Of a DNA stretch of 64,000 bases, positions 54,850-64,000 are shown piece by piece. Under the pieces are notes generated by a model that saw only the letters and a list, made by a program, of their open reading frames with translations, did no database searches and was not told the DNA's origin. How positions within the stretch are numbered: the first letter of the stretch is position 1; the number at the start of each line of letters is the position of its first letter. This DNA is from JBPESP01 sp051710585 (GTDB lineage: Bacteria; Pseudomonadota; Gammaproteobacteria; Enterobacterales; Enterobacteriaceae). The translations under genes and the position numbers were made by a program. The stretch covers positions 310,001 through 374,000 of the forward strand of contig JBPESP010000001.1 of NCBI GenBank assembly GCA_051710585.1. The letters are read 5' to 3'.

Positions 54850-55640
54850 AAAGTGCGGTATAGCATGAGTAGATACGGACCATGGGAAGGTATTGCCACA
54901 GAGAAGAAATAAAAGTGTAGACATAGTTGTGTAATTTAATAAACCAGCCAACGAAAGGGATGATGTAAATCTGACTAACGAAGGCTAGCCGCTAAATAGG
55001 TTCCGATGAAAACTACTGTGGATACAGATCACAGATGTTTATCGGTTATTGTCGGTGCTCAATAGTCGGTTTTGGGTATCAACCAGAAGAATTCAATTAG
55101 CAATAGGGACTGAAAATGCGACAACTGCTGTATCAGTTAATCTAACCCGCCCACTAGTATATTGAACAGGGTCACTAACAGCCTTAGGTTATTGTTGATT
55201 ATCCTGACCTGATCGGTATCGAAGTTTATGTCGCGAATAAAGAAAGAAAGATGGTATTTAGATTGAGTACGAAAGCATCGCTGAGCTTATAAAGCGCAAT
55301 CAACATCAAGACAAAGCACCAGACATTACTGTGGTCAAAGAAATCGTGCAGCGCCGCTATTACCGTCTTGCTCTAAGATGGCTTGTTTTTGAGTATCCCT
55401 AGTACAGTTTTAGCGCTAACAGGGTATGCTGATAAGGGGTGGCAGCATGATGTCAGGGATATCAAGCAAATAGGTTCTCTGCCAGTCAAGCCAGCGTTAT
55501 CTTCCGTAGTTACCAGACCACCAGATAGAGTAGTAGGTCCAGCCTGCATAGTGCGTATATTTTACAGTACTAAAACCGAGGCGCTGGTACCTATTGCGCC
55601 GGTATCATATTGTCTTGTACATAGGGTGTAATTTTTTTTG
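54850..55640 (-). pseudogene. ampG: Fossil of muropeptide permease ampG
   Basis: AmpG imports anhydro-muropeptides for cell-wall recycling and is the gene upstream of cyoA in E. coli, as here. On the minus strand, in several frames and in family order: MLVSGGL-like coding frame near 55510 followed by WLDWQRTYLLDI, then TVIAALHDFFDHSNVWCF (family AVVAPLRDFFGRNNAWLI), LIALYKLSDAFVLNLNTIF (LIVLYKLGDAFAMSLTTTF), and TITDKHL with VVFIGTYLA (SITDKHLYSMGAAVFFENL). Stops and frameshifts are frequent. The N-terminal third above about 55.64 kb could not be recognised. Confidence 0.88.
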
Positions 55641-57195
55641 AATTTTCGTAAAATAGGTAATAAATAATTTCTTTAAACTAAATTTTGGATACGACTAACC
55701 GTGGTTTAAGCGGATTGAAAGGTAGTTTTAATGCCTTTTGGCATCTATATTAGATAGATCTATTTTAGAATAGATAAAACTATTAGTAGTGGGCATTAAA
55801 TAATGAAATGAAAAAATATAATACCTTAATCTTTATTTGGCATACTATACTTTTTATTTACAGTTTTATTTTATACATCCGAATACTTCAGATTATTCAA
55901 ATATACCCCTTTTAGCTTTGTATAGAGCTGTCAAACTTTTTTCTTTTGAAGGTTAGAGTAGCAGGCCATCTAAGTTGTGTTATTATATCGATAAGGCTAA
56001 TAAACCACTTTTTTCTTTATTTATATAGTAAAGAAAGTTTCTTATTAATGGTTTTAAATTTTTTACTTAGCAAGTTATAAGTTATATGCTAAGTAGTTTC
56101 TCAAGAATTTTACATTAGTTTTTTTTAAAATAAAAAATATTACTAGTTTTAAGACCATTTCTATTTAACTTTATAATAAAGTGAATAAAACCTAATTAAG
56201 TCTGATGTGTTCCTTATATTTAATTCTCTAGAGCATTATTAATATTGTACTACTAGTTAAAATAGTTGTTCAATATTAAGAAGGATAATCCTCATTCAGT
56301 TGCAGTAAGCTCTAGCGCTTCTATTGTCTAAAGTTGTTTTAGGTGTGCGACAAAATTTTATTTTTTCATTTATATTAAAAGCAAAATTACTTATTTTCCT
56401 CGTTTTTACATATAACTTATTAATTTTAATTTAAAAAATATAAAATATCTCTTACATGGGGTATCGAAAAAAAATAAAATTCATTATTTATTTTTGTTAA
56501 ATCTAAGATATCATGTCTCCATGGCTAGAGGCCATTAAAGAGTTCATGAATAGTTAACTTTTTAAGTAACCGAATGATTATGCGCCAGAGAAAGCGTCTG
56601 AGATCGTTAAAACGGTACTATGAATCCTTGACAATCTACTCTAGCTTAGCTGCCTGATAAATCGCTCAAGTTATAATACTGTAATCAAATCAAATGATTA
56701 ACTAACGATCATACGGCAATCGCTCGTTCTCCTTGAATGTAGAACGCAGAGCTTCGAGGATCACTAGAAGTAAGTTGTCGATGTGTGTATGATACCGGCA
56801 TAGAAAGTGGTCTTGCCATATAATAAGCTGGTAATATCCGCGTCGTGCCAGAGATTTTTATCGTCGAAAAGTTAAAGGCTGCCACCTTACCTAGGGCTCA
56901 GGCGTGCTTGCTATTGTGTTTATCAATGCAAAAAAGTCTACCGTTGGTAAGTATAGGAAAAGTAGTTTTAAGAAATATAGATAAGCTTTATCTCTTAGCG
57001 TAGAACAGAGAGGTTTACCCGAGAAGGAAGGGAGTTTTATGTCCTGTGTTCTTTTGTCGCATTATGCCTGATCTTGTAGTCCTATGATCCTAAAAGCTTA
57101 CTGTATATTGCAGGCAGATTAGCAGGGTAAATATCATAATAAGTTCTCCATGCTGTAATGACCTAGGAGGAAGGCGATTAGCATGGTCAAGTGGA

Positions 57196-57489
57196 TTGCG
57201 TTTAACTAAAGGGATTAAGAAACGGGTTACTAGTTTTAGCGTATTAGGTATAGCAGAAATGGAATTTTGGGTAGTTTATAATAAATGGGGCAGTATGGCA
57301 GATGGTAAAGCCCTGAACATAAATAGGCGCATTCAATATACAGCAGCTTTTAATCTCCCTGGAGCTAACCTAACCTTGGTTTTTGATGGGTCACCCGCTA
57401 TATTAGATAAGCTGGAGTGGAGCTGCCACTATAGAAAACCTTGTCTTAGTAACGGATGTATAGCTTTTATTCCAATTCAGCTTTATTGA
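57196..57489 (+). pseudogene. Unidentified 97-codon open remnant
   Basis: A plus-strand frame opening at TTG (57196) and ending at 57489. An ATG at 57183, 18 nt after AGGAGG, is in another frame and hits a stop after eight codons, which suggests a frameshift near the original start. The product has a moderately polar N-terminal half and an end with three cysteines (WSCHYRKPCLSNGCIAFIPI). That cysteine pattern vaguely recalls IalB-type periplasmic proteins, but I cannot claim homology. An 8-bp stem with a T5 loop (57492-57512) follows the stop directly. Confidence 0.35.
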
Positions 57490-58656
57490 AAGCCATTATT
57501 TTTTATAATGGCAGCATTGAAGACCAATAAGATTGTAACTACATATAGCAGTAGGATTTTTTTCAGGCTTGGAATTGAGAGTATATTACTGGTATGTGTA
57601 GTAAATCCGTAGGCACAAGGTATTATTGAGTGGCTGAACTAGTTTTCCTACGCAGGTTATCTCTGCGTTTTCAGGACTTATGGCGGGCTAAAGGTCAGGA
57701 GAAAAGGAGTTTAGCTCTGTTTAACGGCAGGTGAGAGCAATTTTGCCAAACCGGAAGCAATTGTCTAATAGACGTCATTGGGGATGAGATATGGGGGCTT
57801 TGCTTACTATTATAAGCATGGTACGCCGCTAAAAGTGGAGGATAAATTGCGATGACGTCGGTTGTGTCTACTACTATAAGATCCTGTTAGTTTAGGAAGA
57901 GGTTATATTGAATATTTGACGCCAGGTAAATAAATTACGTGGGATGCTTATACCAGAAGAGAACTTATGGCTTATTGCTATTGTATTGAACTACTAAAAG
58001 CTATTTTTCTAAAAGAGCTGATTGAGGTAGTCTACCAGGAGACGGTAGAGGTAGATGGACTTATGATATCCTAAGGAAAGCGATTATAGCCTGTTGATAC
58101 TTAAACTATTAGGAGTTCTAAAATAGAAAATGTACTTATTTGAATTTAAATACGAACAAATATAGCAGATTGGTAATAACTGCTAAGGACATATCGTCTG
58201 ATAATACGAGAACATATTTTAGTTGATGGTGATATTTAGTTGTACTAAACGTAAGATAGTCAATAAATCAGGATTATGCAGTACAATTATTCTATAATAG
58301 TTGTAGGGTTTACGACGTAAATATTAATAATGTTAAGAGGCTCTCACTGTGGTATTTCTTGATCGCAAGACAGAGGGGCTCTACCGGCAGAACATTAAGG
58401 TGATTTTTTTACTTATACATCTGTGGCCAGAGTTAGGATAAATCTGATTAGTAGTATGCACGACTGCAGTGATATCTTTGCGCTGTAAAGGGCCTGTTCA
58501 ACATTGGAAAGTATAGTACTAAAGAGCATGTGTGCACTAACAGCGCTAATAAAGAAGTTATATTGATTGAAGCTACCTTGACTATAACTATCCCGGTTAA
58601 GCAAGCTGGGGGGGGTAAAGCGCGTAGCGTCAGAAAAGGTAATATGCTGTTCTATT

Positions 58657-58707
58657 CTCTTAATTAAGAGGGCGCCAAGGTATTGATTAATAATCAATAC
58701 CTTGGCG
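58657..58707. repeat. Two adjacent palindromes (14 nt and 35 nt)
   Basis: CTCTTAATTAAGAG (58657-58670) is a perfect palindrome. Two bases later, 58673-58689 pairs exactly with 58691-58707 with a single A between the arms (17 bp). Such loop-free palindromes are normally unstable in bacteria. No gene is adjacent. Confidence 0.85.
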
Positions 58708-61700
58708 GAATGGCGCAGAATGCGTGCTTAGAGCTGCTGAGTGTATTAATCAGGGGTTTCTAGCGATAAGAATGGTGAGATTAATGTGGCCTTGCATTCT
58801 GTAATTATGTCGCCATGATATTACCAACTCCCGCTGATTTAGGGGGGGTGATGGTTTCCCTGACGGGGAAAGAGTGTATTTGATTAGTAGTAAGAGCTAT
58901 ATTTTCCTTTTCTGCATTCCCCGCTAAAGGCTTTTTAGATAATGTTGATCCATAAAAGATGACTAGGGTAATTACTATACTATTTCTGGTTATTTTGGAA
59001 TTTCTCTGACCTCTATGTGCGGGAAGCTATGAGAGTAATAGATTGTGCGTACCATCTTGTTTATTAGGATTATTTTAATGAAATGATTATTGCTATTTTC
59101 AGATTCAGTGTACTTTATAGATTGACGACTTGATAAGCTTTGTGGCCACAGAAACTTTTATCTGTTATTTTAGCGGATACTATTTTACATCAACAAGAAA
59201 TTAGGTGGCAAGGGGGGGGATAAATACATTGTTTTGTCAGTGGAGGTGTCGATTTTCTTGTAGGTAGCGATATTGATGTACTGTTTTGCTAGCGAGAAGC
59301 TGTATATCTCTCATTTTTAATTGAAGAGCTAACGCGCCTAACGTAACCACTTCTTTCTAGGCGGCCAGAAAGGCTGTTAACTTTGGATATAGCTTAACGT
59401 CAGCGTTTTTCTGATCAGCTCTATAAGTAGAGCTAGCTCGTGCCTAAAGCTGTTAATATACTGACATAATGCTCTAGGGGTCTATTGCGGTTCCTATATC
59501 ACTCATATTGTCGTTGTGTACTTTAGTGCCTAAAGTGTATCCGTAAACAGCGAGAGGTAGATAGCCCTACCTATATTGTTGCGGTCTGGAATTTGCTCGA
59601 TGGCCTGCACTTTACTATTCCCCTTACAGCTATACTCCCCCGACGGTGATAATATATTGCTCTGCTCTCAGCGTTTACCACAATCTATTTTGGCATTGTC
59701 ACTTATCCTGTTTCCCAGATAATGGAAACCTCAGCCAGGAGAGGTGATTGTATCACACCTGCACTTTTTGTGTTTGGTATGGTGTTTAACTCTGCGTGCT
59801 AAGTTGTAGACTTAAATATTTTTATAATGTATAGAAGAGCGATAAACCTTGACCTGGTATTTAATATTGTTTTTAGTTTCTTATCGGCGTTCACGGGCTG
59901 ACTCGCCAAGCGCTAAATTCAGTGTAATACACATATCGTCATAAATCCTGTATTATAACTTAGTATTATCACGTACTTAACATTTTCTATTGTAGCAGAA
60001 AAAATAGTTGTAACTCTTGCACTAGCGGCCGATGAACCTGTTCCTGTAGAAGGCTTAAGAAGTATAGAAAAAGAGTAGGTATTACGTAACCAAGGGGGCC
60101 GCAACGTAGATTTTTTTTATCCACCATAGTGGGCTAATATAAAGGAAGGCGCAGAAATATTTTTTTCCCGCTAGCTTTCTAACTCCGATAAATGTCTATC
60201 GTCCAAAAAAGGGGCTATTACGCTACCTTTTAATGCCGAATACTAAAATAGATCCGATTATCGATAAGGATGAGTTGTTTTTTACTCCCTGTATTTCTTG
60301 GTTAATCGGTTTAATGATTAGGCCTTCTACTGGGCCTATAACTTTAGTTTTAGAAAGGCTGGGGTAGTCGCGATTCAAAGCTTAAAAACAGAATACTGTT
60401 CATTGTCTTGTAATCGTCATCCTGGATGGTTGGGGGGTTCTCTTGAAGGTTTGTAATGGGTATCTTTGCTTGTGATATGACACAGTCGGTTTTTTTTACA
60501 CTGCTCCTAATACAGCCACAGACTGCTGATAACCGCTATTTACGCTATCAACAATTAAAAGTTCAAGCATTTCTCGCTGTGGATTGATATCAGCTAGGTT
60601 TATGAATTCTAGGCGAAGCAGAATAGGGGGCATTTATGCACTAGATAGATTTATTTTTTGATATAGAGAGAGAAACGTATCAGTCATCTATTTAGTGGGA
60701 GGAGCAATCGACGATATTCGATGGTGTACTGCTAACTTAGCGTGCGTTATACTATCGAAGTACACAAGGAAAGGTTATAGTAGAACGCTATAAGGAATAG
60801 TTTCAGACCTATCCTATTTTAGGGAGTTTTAAACATTAGTGTTAGATTTATTGAAAGTCCCATTGATTACAACTTTTCCGTTGTAGCAATTGGGTGAAAA
60901 ACAGAAAATATCTGTTCACCCTCTACTTTCTATAAGTCCCTGCAACACTAGTATTAGACCGCGATCCATACGTAACGGCATCCACCTAATTTTCTTTCTA
61001 TATTGTCATCATGCTAAAAGCGGTTGAATGGTAAAAAGTAGCCTGCTATATATACTAGCATGGATTATCTGTTCAAGAACATCACTGTGTATAACCTGGA
61101 AAAGTTTTTTTGAAAATTTACACTCTTCTGACATAAGTGGACACTTATTCTGAGAGGGGCGGCACACTGATAAATGACTTCCTCTATTCTTTTTTTTGAA
61201 GTTTAGTTGGCAGTGATATAACTCCGTGTTGCATATGTTACTTTGAATATGATACCTGTTAGTTTCATGATATGAAGGAGATCTTCAAGACGCTAATATT
61301 CTGCTTTTGTCTATATGGGCTAGGCAAATATCAGCGGCTCTGCAAGGATATAGACTGCGATACTACTGTCTAGTAATTATACAGTAGTAATGGATAGAGT
61401 TATACACCCACCCAGTCATTTTGTGCTGTATGGTCAAGTATTTTTTATATAATGGGGTAAGCCTTTGGGATATCCTGTTTCCATTAGAACAGCTAATAAC
61501 TACCCCTACTATCGGATAAGGGGTAGGGGTAGCGATGGCTGAACAGTTTTCACGTCGCCCAATTAAGTTCTAGAGTCCACTGGGATAACTGTAGCATCAA
61601 TGGTTATTGACCAACTATAGGACGTGAATAGTTAAGACAGAGCCTGTGTAACAGAATTGGAAGACTCCAAAACGGCTATATGGTTACCCCGAATCCATGT

Positions 61701-62567
61701 TTTCTATGAACTCCGGCAAAGGCTATCTTAGCCATCTCAACGAGCAGCTGTTCAACCGTGTATCCTAGCATTAGTACTCGGGTCGGTTCTATAGCGCTAA
61801 AAGAAGTGCCGGACCATCCATAACACTGCTTGATACCCTCAAGCACAATAATAATAACCGTGTCAGTTTGGCGATGACCCAGTAGAATTTTTCACGCTAT
61901 CGGCATATTAAATTCTACCATAATATACTACATTTCTGAAAATGTGTAGTATTTTTAAAAGAAAGTATAATGTACATACTGCACCGATTACCTTCTGAGT
62001 GACTGTGGTATTAACTACGCTAGTAGCTATGCTTAATCATCTATGGCCGGACAGTAAACAATGTTGATGTTACTATGATACGTTCGATTGGACTGAATGG
62101 GCAGGAAAGCTTATTATAATATATTGACGGTATGCTCAAGATAGGTAATAAAACGGTAAGGCTGAAAATTAACAAAACCTGATACCTAACCTAAGGGTTC
62201 TACAAGACTTATTAGCACTGCGTAATAAAGGGGGTTATATCTGGATTTATGGTATGTTAGATTAGGCTGGTAAGGTTGAATTCGAGTTGGATTATAGTAT
62301 GGCAGCGTGACAACAACCATTTACTCAATTGGAAATCACTACCATAGTATAAGCATACAGCATGATTAAGATCACGATTAGTATTTTTTCAAACATATAC
62401 ATAGTTTTTAAGCGGCTTTCGCAGTTCTTGAGCCACTCTTAGCCATCAACTTTCACTCTTAAATGAAGACCTGATCACGTAATGATGAAAAATAAAATAA
62501 GAAAAGGCCGTCTGCAGTAGTTGCTCATTGAGCGCATCAGAAAAAAGCCTGTAGCAATTAAGGGTGT

Positions 62568-62598
62568 ATCATTATCTCTATATGTTAGAGATAATGAT
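62568..62598. repeat. 13-bp perfect hairpin
   Basis: Arms 62568-62580 (ATCATTATCTCTA) and 62586-62598 are exact reverse complements around TATGT. Gene-free surroundings and no T-run. Confidence 0.75.
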
Positions 62599-64000
62599 CG
62601 GGTGGTAGTGGGATTAATATCTTTATAAATGTACGCATTTACTAAAAGAGTACCATTTACCTTACTCCATGTAACTTACTTCTATTATAGAAGTCGCTAG
62701 CTGCTATTAATGAGCAGCGGGGTTTTGATGATACTGCCCCAGCGCACTATTACGCTCGTTCATGGAAACGTCATCTTGGTAAATATGTTTAGAAATAAAG
62801 AGGGCTGCCCGCTATATTTAGTCGTAGCTCCTAGGAATATTACTTAATGCAGGTTTTATCTGTGTCAATGACACCCCATAGATAAAGGGATGCTGTATGG
62901 AGATATCGGAGAATAAAAGGCTGCCTTGAGGGGCAGCTAGCACTCTAGTGGTACTTAAAAGGGTAGCGCTTACTATATATATGCTGTGTCAGTGGCATAT
63001 AATTCTGTAGTGCTAATGGCGGTGATAGTGAATATTTCAGCTTTTTCGTCATCTAGAGAAAATTTTTAGCAAGTAGTTGCTGCTATTGATACGGAAAATA
63101 AAGGCACTTGAGGTAATGAGGTAACTAAATTAATGTAGCTATTATAGTGACCAATCCAAGGAAGGCATTATTGCCGTGCTGATAGCGTCGGCTACGCGCG
63201 ACGGTGAACATGTATTAGTGGATATGGTAATAGTGATGTTTTTTTAATGCCGTGTTATACATTGCTAATATTACAAGACATCAGTAAATAACACTTACTA
63301 ATACTTAGTATTTGACTAGACAAGGTAGCCATTTAAATGGGAGTGCGCTCACAATAGATATAAATGCTGTGCGTTTATATCTAACTTTATAAGGATAAAG
63401 ACGGTGATATGCTATACATCTAAATAATAGCGAAGATGGCGGTGGTGATTGGTTGTTTAATAAGAACGGAAATTTATACATACTAGCTAGTGTATCGCTG
63501 GTGGTAGGGTTATATTGGTTGAAATTTTATTGTTTATGGGGGCGATATAATTGCGATTATTAATAAATACAGTACGAATTTATAGTTCTAAAATACCGTA
63601 AAGCGGTAGCGATGCTGTAAAGAATAAAAGCAGCGCTAATATATTGGAAACTTAAAATATACTACTTAACCATGTCTATATCACTCAAGCGCCATATATC
63701 GACTAGCCTAAAATATCGAAATAATCTATATAAAAATAAAGTTTTTAAATCACGATGAGAAAATAAATAAAAATATTTTTTCACTTATCGGGATATAGAT
63801 GGTCTTGATCTTGGTAATAATTTGTTTAGCAGTGCTGAGGGGCTGTAGTGTATGTAAAATAGTTGAATGCCATGCAGAGCATGATAGTTGATACTCAGGC
63901 TCAGACATAGATATAGCATAAGGATATTTTGATTAAAGTAAAAAAAAGAGTGACCTAATGGTAGCCAGAGTTAGCACAAGTTTCTGCTAGGGATGATAAC

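Larger units (their letters stand above)
55641..64000. other. 8.4 kb of decayed DNA at the right edge
   Basis: E. coli has yajG, bolA, tig, clpP, clpX and lon beyond ampG. None of their residue patterns was recognised, so either the synteny breaks here or the genes are too far gone. The first 1 kb (to about 56.5 kb) is very AT-rich; from 56.6 kb the composition resembles the 28.5-39.5 kb block. Open frames of 60-97 codons occur; only 57196-57489 looks protein-like enough to list. Palindromes at 58657-58707 and 62568-62598 are listed separately. Confidence 0.55.

Noticed and set aside
1..64000. tRNA genes
   Set aside because: I looked on both strands for T-loop patterns such as GTTCGAATC or GTTCAAATC with paired stems. 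The few partial matches (for example near 6930 and 60370) have no acceptor or anticodon stem.

Overview
The window looks like a piece of the genome of an enterobacterial insect endosymbiont caught in the middle of genome reduction, of the Sodalis-allied or Serratia symbiotica kind. The species cannot be named from this sequence. Only 14 genes read as intact. They add up to about 13.8 kb, or roughly 22% of the 64 kb. The rest is AT-leaning, stop-riddled DNA. In several places its decayed reading frames can still be aligned by eye to the gene that Escherichia coli carries at the same position. No tRNA, rRNA, CRISPR array or intact insertion sequence was seen.

Layout. 1-760: ftsN (cell division). 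3040-5720: fossil mltD, then gloB, yafS and rnhA, in E. coli order. The position expected for dnaQ (5.8-6.8 kb) holds instead a 57-bp perfect inverted repeat flanking about 830 bp of unidentified DNA. 6.8-12.6 kb: decayed DNA. 12600-14638: metG, whose C-terminal tRNA-binding domain survives only as a frameshifted fossil, leaving a 548-residue core enzyme. 14.6-21.5 kb: decayed DNA. 21580-24100: fossil asmA, intact dcd, fossil udk. 24.1-41.1 kb: 17 kb without a recognisable gene. It is a very AT-rich block (24-28 kb) followed by a clearly less AT-rich block (28.5-39.5 kb). 41158-55640 is collinear with the E. coli xseB-ampG region: dxs, fossils ispA, xseB, thiI and yajL, intact panE, fossil yajQ, intact yajR, the complete cyoABCDE operon, and fossil ampG. 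55.6-64 kb: decayed DNA.

Function. The survivors serve aerobic respiration (cytochrome bo3 oxidase and its haem O synthase), the entry step of isoprenoid synthesis (Dxs), pantothenate synthesis (PanE), methylglyoxal detoxification (GloB), dUTP/thymidylate precursor supply (Dcd), RNA:DNA hybrid removal (RnhA), translation (MetG) and division (FtsN). Lost functions include farnesyl-diphosphate synthase (ispA), exonuclease VII small subunit (xseB), tRNA thiolation/thiazole synthesis (thiI), uridine kinase (udk), murein recycling (ampG, mltD) and AsmA.

The most unusual feature is the number of long, perfect hairpins in the decaying DNA (stems of 12-23 bp, loops of 1-15 nt). One lies inside the mltD fossil. 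There one arm matches the ancestral coding sequence and the other sits where unrelated codons should be, which is what an intrastrand template-switch during replication would produce.
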